In this document: one piece after another, positions 16,919 through 26,007 of the stretch
How positions within the stretch are numbered: position 1 is the stretch's first letter
Layout of the letters: the number at the start of each line of letters is the position of its first letter
NCBI RefSeq assembly: GCF_027947595.1
Contig: NZ_CP116257.1
Coordinates: 1,240,001 to 1,304,000, forward strand
DNA from: Streptomyces lienomycini
GTDB taxonomy: Bacteria > Actinomycetota > Actinomycetes > Streptomycetales > Streptomycetaceae
DNA: 64,000 nucleotides
Reading direction: 5' to 3'
Notes under the pieces: generated by a model
Databases searched by the model: none
What the model saw: only the letters and a program-made list of their open reading frames with translations
What the model was told of the DNA's origin: nothing
Program-made: the position numbers and the translations under genes

Positions 16919-18328
16919 TCACGCCTCCGCGGCCGTCTCCTCCACCTCGTACCCGTCCTCGCCCTCTTCGGTGGCCTCTTCGTCCACCGCCTCCTCCTCG
17001 GGGAGGAACCCCACCAGCCACTCCTCCAGCTCGTCACGCAGCCGCACCGTCGCCCCCAGCTGGCACAACACACCGATGGTGCTCAGGGTCACCCGGTGAA
17101 TCAGCAGGTAGGCAGGGGGCAGATTGAGCTGCTTGGCCAGCTGGTAGGCGGGGGAGCGGGGATCACCGATGCGGGCGGCCTGGCTCCGCATCCAGCCACG
17201 GGTGAAGGTGAACGCGTCGACCCTGGCGGGCTCGATGATCGGCAGGAGGTAGTCGAGGACGGCATCAGGGTCCAGCTCTATCGACTCCTTGACGAAGCCC
17301 TCCGCGCAGAGCATCTCGTAGACGGCGTCCGCCTCGCCGTCCAGCGTCATGCGCAGAGCCTCGCCGATGGGCTCGGGCAGACCGCCGGGGAGGCGGTCGA
17401 CCGTGCCGAAGTCAAGGACACCCAAACGCCAGTCGTCCTCGCCCGCCGGGCCGCCGGGCAGCAGGCGGAAGTTGCCGGGGTGGGGGTCCGCGTGCAGAAG
17501 CCCCGTGCGGGCCGGACCGGAGAAGAGGAAGTGGGCCAGCAGCTGACCGGCCCGGTCGCGCTGCTCCGTCGTGCCGTTCGTGATGATCTCCGACATCGGG
17601 ATGCCGTCGATCCACTCGGTGACCAGCACCTGCTCGCACTGGTGGACGACATCAGGCACCACGATGTCCGGGTCGTCCGCGAACACCTCGGCGTGAATCC
17701 GCTGGGCCTCGGCCTCCAGGTCGTAGTCCAGCTCCTCCGAGACCCGGTCCTTCAGCTCCGTGATCAACGGCTTGATGTCCATGCCCGGGACCAGTGGGCC
17801 GAGCAGCCGGGCGAAGCGGCTGAGCTGGTTCAGGTCGGACAGCAGTGCCTCGCCGGCCCCCGGATACTGCACCTTGACCGCCACCTCGCGGCCGTCGTGC
17901 CACACCGCCCGGTGCACCTGACCGATCGAGGCCGCTGCGGCGGGCCTGTCCTCGAACTCCAGGAACAGATCCTGCCAGTCCTCACCGAGGCGCTCCGCGA
18001 GCACGGAGTGCACCGTGCGCGTCGGCATCGGCGGTGCCGCCTCCTGCAGCTTGGTCAGCGCCGCCCGATAGGGGCCGGCTACCTCCTCGGGCAGCGCCGA
18101 CTCGAAGACGGACAGAGCCTGCCCGAACTTCATCGCCCCGCCCTTGAGCTCGCCCAGCACCTTGAACAGCTGGTCCGCGGTGCGCTGCTGCAACTGCTGA
18201 CCGACGATCTCCGCGGACTCGCCCACGATCCGTTTGCCGAGCCCCCAGGTGGCCCGCCCGGCGAAGCCGAGCGGGAGCGCGGCGAGCTTGGCGGTCCGGG
18301 TGACCGCCTTGCGCGGAAGATCAGACAT
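16919..18328 (-). CDS. ABC1/AarF/UbiB-family atypical kinase
   Basis: A 469-residue protein with all the ABC1 signatures: KxGQ motif in MKFGQALSVFES, an Ala-rich loop AAASIGQVHRA, the Lys in EVAVKVQYPG, HADPHPGNF as catalytic loop and LDFGTVDRL as metal loop. The family has a kinase-like fold with ATPase activity linked to isoprenoid lipid and quinone metabolism at the membrane. The C-terminus is acidic (EEEAVDEEATEEGED). Start ATG 18328 has GGAGG upstream and overlaps the end of the ThiF-like gene by 8 bases, so the two are translationally coupled. The substrate is not known from sequence. Streptomyces use menaquinone, so a quinone link is possible but unproven. Confidence 0.9.
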   Translation of the reverse strand: MSDLPRKAVTRTAKLAALPLGFAGRATWGLGKRIVGESAEIVGQQLQQRTADQLFKVLGELKGGAMKFGQALSVFESALPEEVAGPYRAALTKLQEAAPPMPTRTVHSVLAERLGEDWQDLFLEFEDRPAAAASIGQVHRAVWHDGREVAVKVQYPGAGEALLSDLNQLSRFARLLGPLVPGMDIKPLITELKDRVSEELDYDLEAEAQRIHAEVFADDPDIVVPDVVHQCEQVLVTEWIDGIPMSEIITNGTTEQRDRAGQLLAHFLFSGPARTGLLHADPHPGNFRLLPGGPAGEDDWRLGVLDFGTVDRLPGGLPEPIGEALRMTLDGEADAVYEMLCAEGFVKESIELDPDAVLDYLLPIIEPARVDAFTFTRGWMRSQAARIGDPRSPAYQLAKQLNLPPAYLLIHRVTLSTIGVLCQLGATVRLRDELEEWLVGFLPEEEAVDEEATEEGEDGYEVEETAAEA

Positions 18329-19535
18329 GCGCCCTCCAAGTCCCAGCCGGCCGTGCCGGTTCCGCCTCGTGGCGTACTTCGGCTGACGGCCCTTGCCCAG
18401 CCATTGTCGCGCGCCGTTCCCCCTCCTCGGGGATGTGTTCCTGCTTACCTTTTCCGGCCGCTTCGCACGGGCAGGCGGGATGCGCCCGGACGGGCCGCGC
18501 GTGCCAGCGCAGACCTGGCAGCGAGACCTCCCAGCGCGCACCGGCGCTCGAAGGCGCCCCACCGTCCAGGAAGGCCAGCGCGTGAGCCGCCGCGAACCCG
18601 GCGACGGCCGTCGCGAGGGCGAGGTCGCAGGCCGGCACCCGGTGCTGCCGGCCGGAGCGCCACTGCGCCACCAGACGCGGCCAGGCCGGGTCCCGGTCGG
18701 TGCGGTCCGCGTGCAGACAGCCGGCGCACCCCGTCTCGCCGGGCAGGACGAGGGGGCCGACGACACCGGTCCCCTCCACGACACCGGCATAGAGATGGGG
18801 CGTACCGGAGGCCATGAGGGATTCCGCGGACGCGGGGTCGGGCGCGTGCACCGCCACGTCGTCACGCGGGGCCACGATCACCAGGGAGAAGCCCGGGGCG
18901 TCCCCCTCGGCCCGCGCCGTCGAGCCCCGGCGCCGCGGCCGGTCAGGGGCGGCCCGGCGGACGACACGGCGGGCCGTCTCGTCGCGGCGGTCACCGACGG
19001 ACTCGGCCGGGAGACCACCCGGGGCGACGTCCCACGGCTCGACGCGTCCGCCGTCGCGCACGTCGATCTCGCCGACGCCCGCACCCGACAACAGGCCGGC
19101 CAGCACCGCGCCCACCCGTCCCGCGCCCCGCACTCCCACCCGCAGGGCGCGTCGGGCGGCCAGACGTCTCATCGGCTCGCCCGGCTCCGAGGTGGTCAGG
19201 GACAACGAGGCGAGGTCGGGCCGGAGCCGGTCGAGGACCTCCTTCTTGTCCCGCAGCGCGTCCGCGGCCGTCCCCCCGCCACGGGAGTCGTCGAGGAGAC
19301 CGGCCCGAGCCAGCCGCTCCACCACCCGGTCGACATGCCCGTCCGGCAGATCCATGCCGTGCCCCGCCTCGCGCAGGAGAGCCGGACCACGGGTGCCGTT
19401 GAGCAGCTCGAGGAAACTGCCCGTCGCCGTGTCCACCGGGGCGAGGGTCAGGGCGTGCGCGGGTGTCATCCCGAACTGCACGGTGTTCAGATCGCGCCAG
19501 CCGCGCCTGAGCGCCGGTTTCACCATCGGATGCAT
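18321..19535 (-). CDS. ThiF/E1-like family protein, orphan TOMM-type cyclodehydratase partner
   Basis: A 404-residue protein. Residues 10-100 (WRDLNTVQFGMTPAHALTL ... LELLNGTRGPALLREAG ... RVVERLARAGLLDD) resemble the peptide-binding winged-helix segment that precedes E1-like domains in azole-forming RiPP proteins. Next comes a Rossmann-like GVRGAGRVGAVLAGLLSGAGV followed by an acidic strand, as in ThiF/MoeB. CAGC and the later CPC would supply a zinc site. A central stretch (about residues 180-215) is Arg-rich. No YcaO gene or obvious precursor peptide is nearby, so the substrate is unknown. Start ATG 19535 has GGGGGA 9 bases upstream. It overlaps the ABC1 kinase gene. The fold call is by recognisable motifs; the RiPP link is inference. 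Confidence 0.75.
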   Translation of the reverse strand: MHPMVKPALRRGWRDLNTVQFGMTPAHALTLAPVDTATGSFLELLNGTRGPALLREAGHGMDLPDGHVDRVVERLARAGLLDDSRGGGTAADALRDKKEVLDRLRPDLASLSLTTSEPGEPMRRLAARRALRVGVRGAGRVGAVLAGLLSGAGVGEIDVRDGGRVEPWDVAPGGLPAESVGDRRDETARRVVRRAAPDRPRRRGSTARAEGDAPGFSLVIVAPRDDVAVHAPDPASAESLMASGTPHLYAGVVEGTGVVGPLVLPGETGCAGCLHADRTDRDPAWPRLVAQWRSGRQHRVPACDLALATAVAGFAAAHALAFLDGGAPSSAGARWEVSLPGLRWHARPVRAHPACPCEAAGKGKQEHIPEEGERRATMAGQGPSAEVRHEAEPARPAGTWRAHV

Positions 19536-19784
19536 GCCAGGTCCCCCGTATGCCTAGTCTCTCGGAAAGGTCGTGCACATCCCCGTGCGTCCGGCGGCGG
19601 TCGGTCGCGGATCCGCCGGCGAGTGCCAGGATGCCCGGCCGGGCGCAGGGGCGTCGAAAGTTGTCCACAGGCGGTGGGTATCCGTCGTACGAATCAGTCG
19701 TGCGTCGCCGCGGAGACACGGCGGATCGGCACCGAAGGGTCCCGGAGCCGGGACTTCCCCGTGTGCAGCGGGTAACGTCGTGGC

Positions 19785-20381
19785 GTGTCCGCCGACCCAC
19801 TGCACCGCGCCGGGGCGCCCCAGCGCACACCGACGAATCCGCCGCCGAGCGGCTCGGGCACGAGCGCGATCGAGGTGCGCAGGAGCACCCGGCGACGCCG
19901 CACGGTGTCCGCGTACCGCGAGGGCGACCGCACCGTCGTGCTGATCCCCGCCCGGATGTCCGAGGCGGAGGAGCAACGCTGGGTGAGCGTCATGCTGGAC
20001 AAGCTGGCCGCCCAGGAGAGCAAACGCGTCCTCGGCGACGCCGAGCTGGCCGAGCGCGCGCAGCGCCTGTCGGGGCAGTACTTCGACGGCCGGGCCCGGC
20101 CCGCCTCGGTCCGCTGGGTCACCAACCAGAACACCCGCTGGGGCTCGTGCACCCCGTCCGAGGGAAGCATCCGGCTGTCGCACCGCCTCCAGGGCATGCC
20201 CGAGTACGTCGTCGACTACGTCCTCCTCCACGAACTGGCGCACCTGCTCGTCCCCGGACACGGGCCCCGGTTCTGGCGGCTGCTGGAGGCGTATCCGCGG
20301 ACCGAGCGCGCCCGGGGCTACCTGGAGGGCGTGGTCGCCGCCGACCGGCTGCCGCACGTACCGGGCGCGCGGAGCGAGTAG
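19785..20381 (+). CDS. YgjP/WLM-type zinc metallopeptidase
   Basis: A 198-residue zincin. The active site is VLLHELAHLLVPGHGPRFW (HExxH plus a third His), preceded by TRWGSCTPSEGSIRLSHRL, the WGSC signature of the YgjP (DUF45/M48-like) family. The first 35 residues are Pro/Ser/Thr rich and probably disordered. No signal peptide is seen, so it is cytoplasmic. Start GTG 19785 has no ribosome site; TAACGT about 8 bases upstream may be a -10 for a leaderless mRNA. Divergent from the ThiF-like gene. The physiological substrate is unknown. Confidence 0.88.
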   Translation: MSADPLHRAGAPQRTPTNPPPSGSGTSAIEVRRSTRRRRTVSAYREGDRTVVLIPARMSEAEEQRWVSVMLDKLAAQESKRVLGDAELAERAQRLSGQYFDGRARPASVRWVTNQNTRWGSCTPSEGSIRLSHRLQGMPEYVVDYVLLHELAHLLVPGHGPRFWRLLEAYPRTERARGYLEGVVAADRLPHVPGARSE

Positions 20382-20515
20382 CGCGCACCCGGCCCGGGTC
20401 CGGCACGGCCCCGCACGGGTTTCGTACCGGGTCTGTACCGACTTCCTCCGGTGTCGGCGTCAGCCGTTAGCCTGTCGCGACGCACTCGCATTCGGATGGG
20501 GGACGGTCGTAACGC

Positions 20516-22292
20516 ATGGCCAGGGAATTTCAACGCGGCCACAAGGCCAGGATCAGTGATCTCACCGCGGGCACGGATCTGTACGTAGGCGTGCAGATCT
20601 CCGGCCCCGGGCTGAGCTTCGACATCAGCTGCTTCGGTCTCGACGCCGAGGAGCGACTGTCGGACGACCGGTACTTCGTGTTCTTCAACCAACCGAAGAC
20701 CCCGGAGGAGTCCATTCAGCTCCTGGGCGCGCAGGCGGGTGACACGGAGTCCTTCCGGGTCACCCTCGACAGCATCCCGCAGCAGATCCAGAAGCTGTCC
20801 TTCACCGCGACGATCGACGGCGCGGGACAGATGTCGCAGGTCGGCCCCGGGTACATCCGGATCGTCGCGGGCGGCGAGGAGGTGGCCCGGTACCCGTTCA
20901 GCGGTTCGGAGTTCTCCACGGAGCGCGCCGTGATGCTGGGCGACTTCTACCTGAAGGACGTGTGGCGGTTCGCCGCCGTCGGACAGGGCTTCGACGGCGG
21001 TCTCGACGCACTGCTGAGGAACTTCGGCGGCGAGGTGGCCGAGGACGAGGCGCCCGCCCCGCAGCCGGCGCAGCAGCCGCAGGCCGGTGCCGCCCCGGGC
21101 TTCGCCCCGCCCGCCCAGGCCTCGGCGCCGCCGGCCTCCGGCACGCCCGCCGCCCCCGCACCGGTGCCGGCTCCCGCACCGCAGCCCGCCCAGCAGGGCT
21201 TCGCCCCTCCGCCCGCGGCCACGCCGCCGCCGGCGCCCGTGCCGGACGTGCACGCCGCGCAGACCATCGTCGCGCCCATGAACACGCCGCCCGGCGGCGC
21301 ACCGGTGCCGCCCCCGCCCCGGCGCCCGCGCCGTACGGCCAGCCGGGTCAGCAGCCGCCGTACGGCCAGATTCCCGGCCAGACCGCGCCCCCGCCGCCCG
21401 GCTACGGCCAGCCCCAGGCCCCGCAGGCACCGCCCCCGCCGCCCGGCTACGGCCAGCCCCAGGCCCCGCAGGCACCGCCCCCGCCGCCCGGCTACGGCCA
21501 GCCGCCCGCGCCCCCGGCTATGGGCAGCCCGCGCCGCCCCCGGGCTACGGCCAGCCGACGCCCCCGCCCGGCTACGGCCAGCAGGCTCCCCAGGGCGCAC
21601 CGCAGGGCATGCCCCAGGGCGCACCGCAGGGCGCCGGTGTGACCGCGGCGCTCCAGCAGTTCCGGGAGACCGCGACCGGGCAGCGCTGGACGCAGCAGAA
21701 CAAGAAGCTCGTCCGCGTCGACCTCGGCGCCGAGGGCCAGCCCGTGCTCGCCCGGCAGGGCAGCATGGTGCTGTACCAGGGCAAGGTCGACTTCAGCTAC
21801 AAGGGCGCCGGATTCGCCGGCCGCGTCGTGGGCAACGCGACCGGCCAGGAGATGCAGCTGATGCGCTGCACCGGCAAGGGACAGGTGTTCCTCGCGGAGA
21901 ACTCCGCGATGCTGCACCCCATCGAGCTCCAGGGGGACGCCGTCTGCGTCTCCGCGGAGAACGTCCTCGCCTTCGACGAGAGCCTCCAGTACGAGGTCCG
22001 CCGCATCGAGGGGCACGGCATCCCGGGCGGCGCGCTGTTCACGATGCAGTTCCAGGGCACCGGCACGATCGTCGTCAAGACGCGCGGCGTACCCGTGGTG
22101 CTGCCGGTCACGCCCACGACGTTCGCCGACTGCAACGCCGTCGTCGCCTGGTCCGCCGCCGCCCAGGTGGTCGTCTCCAGCCAGGTGCGGATGCGCCGCA
22201 ACTCCTACGCGGGCGACACGGGAGAGAGCGTCAACCTGCAGTTCCGGGCCGCGCCCGGCAGCTTCGTCGTCGTCCAGCCGTACGAGATCTGA
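20516..22292 (+). CDS. TerD-AIM24 fusion protein (two apparent -1 frameshifts in the linker)
   Basis: One protein in three reading frames. Residues 1-170 (start ATG 20516) are a TerD domain (FDISCFGLDAEERLSDDRYFVFFNQP with Ca-binding acidic residues, DVWRFAAVGQGFDGGL). Then comes a long Pro/Ala/Gln/Gly linker with PPPPPGYGQPQAPQA repeats, and a C-terminal AIM24 beta domain (GVTAALQQFRE ... VVVQPYEI). The linker changes frame near 21311-21320 and again at 21511-21515. Adding one C to each run gives a continuous reading of about 592 residues. As sequenced, the first frame stays open to 22309 with nonsense content. TerD domains occur in tellurite and chemical-stress clusters; AIM24 domains are of uncertain function. 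It leads a three-gene operon. Confidence 0.8.
21391..21503 (+). repeat. 45-bp tandem repeat in the TerD-AIM24 linker
   Basis: Two full copies (21391-21435, 21436-21480) and a partial third (21481 to about 21503) of a 45-bp unit encode PPPGYGQPQAPQAPP. The unit keeps frame. Further diverged PGYGQP units follow. Such repeats are hard to assemble and are the site of the apparent frame changes. Confidence 0.9.
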
Positions 22293-22305
22293 GGGAGCGC
22301 CCGAG

Positions 22306-22986
22306 ATGAACCAGCCGCTCGCGGGCTACGCCCCCGCACCCGTCGCCGCCCGCATGGAGAACCACGGCAACCACATGCTGAAGGTCGCCATGCAGACCGG
22401 GAACGACCTCTTCGCGCGCGTGGGCTCCATGGCCGCCTACGAGGGCTTCGTCCAGTACGAGCCCAACCCGCCGGCCGTCCGCCAGATCGCCAAGGACTGG
22501 ATGACCGGCGAGGGCGCCCCCCTGATGAAGTGCTCCGGCGACGGACTGCTCTACCTCGCCGACTACGGCGCGAACGTCGTCGTCATCAACCTCAACGGGG
22601 ACGGGATCTCCGTCAACGCCACCAACCTGCTCGCCTTCGACTCCCACCTGACGTGGGGCGTCGAGCGGGTGAAGGGCCTGGCGAAGTTCGCCGGGCAGGG
22701 CCTGTGGAACACCAGGATCTCCGGGCAGGGCTGGGTCGCGCTCACCTCCCGGGGCAAGCCGATCGTGGTCGACTGCGGCGGTGGCGAGGACGAGACCTAC
22801 GTCGACCCGGACGCACTCGTCGCCTGGTCACCGAACCTGAAGGTGAAGGGCAAGCGCAGCTTCAAGGCGCAGTCGCTGATCGGCCGCGGCAGCGGCGAGG
22901 CCTTCCAGATGGCCTTCTCCGGTCAGGGCATCGTCGTCGTCCAGCCCAGCGAGGACAGCACTGACCGCCTCCGGGTCCGAGGCTGA
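22306..22986 (+). CDS. AIM24 family protein (second of three)
   Basis: A 226-residue beta-rich AIM24-domain protein (NHMLKVAMQTGNDLFARVGSMAAYEGFVQYE ... KCSGDGLLYLADYGANVVVINLNGDGISVNATNLLAFD ... GQGIVVVQPSED). Same fold as the C-terminal part of the upstream fusion but without TerD. Start ATG 22306 has GGGAG 9 bases upstream, 13 bases after the fusion stop. It continues the operon into a third AIM24 gene. No signal peptide or transmembrane helix. Function is unknown; the repeated paralogy suggests a hetero-oligomer. Confidence 0.9.
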   Translation: MNQPLAGYAPAPVAARMENHGNHMLKVAMQTGNDLFARVGSMAAYEGFVQYEPNPPAVRQIAKDWMTGEGAPLMKCSGDGLLYLADYGANVVVINLNGDGISVNATNLLAFDSHLTWGVERVKGLAKFAGQGLWNTRISGQGWVALTSRGKPIVVDCGGGEDETYVDPDALVAWSPNLKVKGKRSFKAQSLIGRGSGEAFQMAFSGQGIVVVQPSEDSTDRLRVRG

Positions 22987-23003
22987 GGGGGAGCCAGAAC
23001 ATC

Positions 23004-23759
23004 ATGCAGAGCCCACTTTTCGCCTACAACGACCAGCAGACCCAGGAAGCCTGGAGCCTGCAGAACAAGCACATGCTCCGCGTCGCGCTGGGCGGCCACG
23101 ACGACGTGCTCGCCCGCAAGGGCACGATGGTCGCCTACCAGGGGCTCGTCGAGTTCGACGCCGAGTACCAGAGCAACAGCCAGTCCCGCTCGCGCGCGTA
23201 CACCGGTGAGGGCCTGGACCTGATGCGCTGCCACGGGCAGGGCACGGTCTTCTTCGCGAACCTCGCCCAGTGCGTCCACGTGGTCGACGTCGACCAGGAC
23301 GGCCTCACCGTCGACAGCAGCTACGTACTGGCGATGGACTCCTCCCTGCACCACGAGGTCATCGCGGTGGACAGCCTGTACGGCATCTCCGGCTCGGGGA
23401 AGTACCAGCTCAACATCACCGGCCGCGGCAAGGTCGCCCTCATGACCTCGGGCTCCCCGCTGTTCATGCAGGTCACACCCGACAAGTACGTCAACTGCGA
23501 CGCCGACGCGATCGTCGCCTGGTCCACCGGCCTGCGCGTGCAGATGCAGGCCCAGACGCACTCCTCGGGGGTGTGGCGGCGCCGCGGGAACACCGGCGAG
23601 GGCTGGGAGCTGAGCTTCATGGGCACCGGCTTCGCGCTCGTCCAGCCCAGCGAACTGCTGCCGCCGCAGAACGCCCAGGTCGGGCAGGGCCTCGCCGCCC
23701 AGTACGGCATGGGACAGCACGGGGCACGCGGTCAGAACCAGGGCAACGTCTGGAGCTGA
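23004..23759 (+). CDS. AIM24 family protein (third of three)
   Basis: A 251-residue AIM24 protein starting at ATG 23004 with GGGGGAG upstream, 17 bases after the previous stop. Core: KHMLRVALGGHDDVLARKGTMVAYQGLVEFD ... LMRCHGQGTVFFANLAQCVHVVDVDQDGLTVDSSYVLAMD ... GTGFALVQPSELLPP. A short Gln/Gly-rich tail (GQGLAAQYGMGQHGARGQNQG) follows the domain. It closes the operon, with a 12-bp-stem terminator right after. Role unknown; operon membership links it to the TerD fusion. Confidence 0.9.
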   Translation: MQSPLFAYNDQQTQEAWSLQNKHMLRVALGGHDDVLARKGTMVAYQGLVEFDAEYQSNSQSRSRAYTGEGLDLMRCHGQGTVFFANLAQCVHVVDVDQDGLTVDSSYVLAMDSSLHHEVIAVDSLYGISGSGKYQLNITGRGKVALMTSGSPLFMQVTPDKYVNCDADAIVAWSTGLRVQMQAQTHSSGVWRRRGNTGEGWELSFMGTGFALVQPSELLPPQNAQVGQGLAAQYGMGQHGARGQNQGNVWS

Positions 23760-23782
23760 GCGTCGCCGGGCGCGGCGCACCG

Positions 23783-23824
23783 TCCGGTAAGGGGCGATCG
23801 TCAAGGCGGTCACCCCTTACCGGA
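23783..23824. terminator. Bidirectional terminator between AIM24 operon and NUDIX gene
   Basis: A perfect 12-bp inverted repeat (tccggtaagggg at 23783-23794 with 23813-23824) and 18-base loop. It separates convergent genes and ends one base before the NUDIX stop. Confidence 0.8.
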
Positions 23825-24340
23825 TCAGAGCCGGGCGAGGGTCGCCTCCAGCAGGCGGACGACCGAGTCGTCGGCCACGTCCGCGACCTCGGCGTACGGG
23901 AACCAGCGCAGGTCGAGGGACTCGTCGCTGATCGCCTCCACGGCCCCGGCCGGGGCCACCGCCGCGTACTGGACGTCCAGGTGCCAGGCGCAGGGCGTGT
24001 GGTGGCGGTCCAGCCGGACGGGGCCGCCGGACAGCAGGGTCAGCCCGGCGATGCCGGACTCCTCCGTGCCCTCCCGCAGTGCCGCCCGGGCGAGCGTCTC
24101 GTCGACCGGCTCGCAGTGGCCGCCCATCTGCAGCCACATGCGCATCTTCTTGTGCAGGGTGAGCAGGACCCGCTCGCGCGACGGGTCGATCACCATGGCG
24201 CTCGCGGTGACGTGCCCGTCCGCGCAGGCCTTCCACATCCCGTCGGGGTGCCTCGCGAGATGGTCCAGGTAGACCTGGCGAAGCTCGTCCTGGCCCTCGT
24301 GCCCCTTCAGGACCAGGACCGCGTCGTCGTGGAGGCTCAC
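23825..24340 (-). CDS. NUDIX hydrolase
   Basis: A 171-residue NUDIX protein with box GGHCEPVDETLARAALREGTEESG, the divergent GGHxEP(x)D variant seen in several actinobacterial members. Family proteins cleave nucleoside diphosphates linked to another moiety; the substrate is not predictable. Start GTG 24340 overlaps the stop of the upstream gene by 4 bases (GTGA), so it is coupled to the DUF2342 protein. Longer readings upstream are antisense artefacts of that gene. Followed by a bidirectional terminator. Confidence 0.88.
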   Translation of the reverse strand: MSLHDDAVLVLKGHEGQDELRQVYLDHLARHPDGMWKACADGHVTASAMVIDPSRERVLLTLHKKMRMWLQMGGHCEPVDETLARAALREGTEESGIAGLTLLSGGPVRLDRHHTPCAWHLDVQYAAVAPAGAVEAISDESLDLRWFPYAEVADVADDSVVRLLEATLARL

Positions 24341-25815
24341 TCGCGGTCGTCGCCCCCGGTCTCGTCCCGGTTCCCGCCCTGGTCGCCCTCGTCCTTCTTG
24401 GCATCGGGCTTCTTGGCATCGGGCTTCGTCAGGTCCGGCTTGCCCGCCGCCTCGCCGAGCATCTTGTCCAGCTCGGAGAAGTCGAGCTGCTCGCGGTGCA
24501 CGAAGCCGTCCGGGTCGTCCAGGTCGGTCGCGGTCGGCAGCATGTCCGGGTGGGCCCACAGGGCGTCCCGGCCGTCGGCACCGTGCGCGTCCGTCAGGGA
24601 CGCCCACAGGCGGGAGGCGTCGCGCAGCCGGCGCGGGCGCAGCTCCAGGCCGATCAGCGTGGCGAACGTCTGCTCCGCCGGGCCGCCCGAGGCGCGACGG
24701 CGGCGCAGCGTCTCACGCAGCGCGTCTGCGGAGGACAGGCGGGGCTTGGCGGCGGTGTGCACCACCGCGTCCACCCAGCCCTCGACGAGCGCCAGAGCCG
24801 TCTCCAGACGGGCCAGCGCCGCCTTCTGCTCCGGGGTGTCCTCCGGCTGGAACATGCCCTGCTGGAGAGCCTCCTGCAGCTGTTCGGGGTTCTGCGGGTC
24901 GAACTGGCCGACCACGTCCTCCAGCTTGGCCGTGTCCACCTTGATCCCGCGCGCGTAGCCCTCGACGGCACCGAACAGGTGCGAGCGCAGCCACGGCACG
25001 TGCGCGAAGAGACGCTGGTGGGCGGCCTCGCGCAGGGCGAGGTACAGCCGCACCTCCTCCTGCGACACGCCCAGGTCCCTGCCGAACGACTCGATGTTCG
25101 CCGGGAGCAGCGCCGCCTTGCCGGCCGGGCCGAGCGGCAGGCCCACGTCGGTCGAGCCGACGACCTCGCCGGCGAGCACGCCGACGGCCTGCCCGATCTG
25201 GGTGCCGAACATGGCGCCGCCCATGGACCGCATCATGCCGATCAGCGGGCCCGCCATGGCCTGCATCTCCTCGGGCAGCACGTCACCCATGGCGTTGCCG
25301 ACGCGCTCGGCGACCGGGTCGACCAGCTCGCGCCACGCGGGCAGGGTCGCCTCGACCCACTCCGCGCGGCTCCAGGCCACGGCGGTGCCCGCGCCCGACG
25401 GCAGGGCGGTCGCGTCGTCCAGCCACAGGTCGGCCAGGCGCACGGCCTCCTGGACGGCGGTGCGCTCGGCGGGACCGACGCTGGCGTCCTTGCGGCCGTC
25501 CGGCGTGCCCTGGGAGACCGTCTGGCGGGCGATCTGCTTGGCCATGTCCCAGTTCACCGGGCCGCCCTCGTAGGAGAGCATCTGGCCCAGCTGCTGGAAC
25601 GCGGCGCCCAGGTCGTTGGGGTTCATGGAACCGAACATCGCAGCGAACGGGTTGTCCGCGCCGGGGCCGCCAAGGCCCCCGGCTCCGGACATGCCGAAAC
25701 CGAACGGGTTGGCCGGTCCCTGACCACCGCCGCTCTGCTGGTCCTTCTTCTTGCCCTCGTCGCCGTCGTCCGGCTCCTCCGGCGGAAGGCCGAATCCGAA
25801 TGGGGTGTCACTCAC
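24337..25815 (-). CDS. DUF2342 / zincin-like family protein (hydrolase-type)
   Basis: A 492-residue protein. The N-terminus is disordered and Gly/Pro/Asp rich (FGFGLPPEEPDDGDEGKKKDQQSGGG ... ANPFGFGMSGAGGLGGPG, read in order). The conserved core includes WSRAEWVEATLPAWRELVDPVAERV, MRSMGGAMFGTQIGQAVGVLAGEV, LREAAHQRLFAHVPWLRSHL and LALVEGWVDAVVHTAA, with His residues at the positions of a degenerate zincin site but no HExxH. The C-terminus is Lys/Asp rich. This actinobacteria-specific family is sometimes called F420-biosynthesis-associated, without firm function. Start GTG 25815 has GAGGAA 6 bases upstream. It is the first gene of a pair with the NUDIX hydrolase. Confidence 0.85.
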   Translation of the reverse strand: MSDTPFGFGLPPEEPDDGDEGKKKDQQSGGGQGPANPFGFGMSGAGGLGGPGADNPFAAMFGSMNPNDLGAAFQQLGQMLSYEGGPVNWDMAKQIARQTVSQGTPDGRKDASVGPAERTAVQEAVRLADLWLDDATALPSGAGTAVAWSRAEWVEATLPAWRELVDPVAERVGNAMGDVLPEEMQAMAGPLIGMMRSMGGAMFGTQIGQAVGVLAGEVVGSTDVGLPLGPAGKAALLPANIESFGRDLGVSQEEVRLYLALREAAHQRLFAHVPWLRSHLFGAVEGYARGIKVDTAKLEDVVGQFDPQNPEQLQEALQQGMFQPEDTPEQKAALARLETALALVEGWVDAVVHTAAKPRLSSADALRETLRRRRASGGPAEQTFATLIGLELRPRRLRDASRLWASLTDAHGADGRDALWAHPDMLPTATDLDDPDGFVHREQLDFSELDKMLGEAAGKPDLTKPDAKKPDAKKDEGDQGGNRDETGGDDRE

Positions 25816-26007
25816 GGGGTTCCTCGGCTGGTAGGGCCGCCGGTTCTTTCCGGCGGCACGGCTGCCCGACTTCACCACCCAGCGTAGACACCCGAAGCCG
25901 ATCCGGCCTCGGTGCTTCGCCGACTGTCGGCCTGCGGCAGGATGGATGCCACCTGGTACGTACGCGTCGCTCGCGCCCGTACTGAAGACAACCGCTGGAG
26001 ACGCCCG

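Noticed and set aside
21391..21503. Regularly spaced repeats as a CRISPR array.
   Set aside because: Units are adjacent without unique spacers and encode a Pro/Gly/Gln repeat in frame.
20516..22309. A single 597-residue frame running through the whole TerD-AIM24 locus.
   Set aside because: After about 21310 it encodes Arg/Pro-rich nonsense while the recognisable linker and AIM24 domain continue in other frames.
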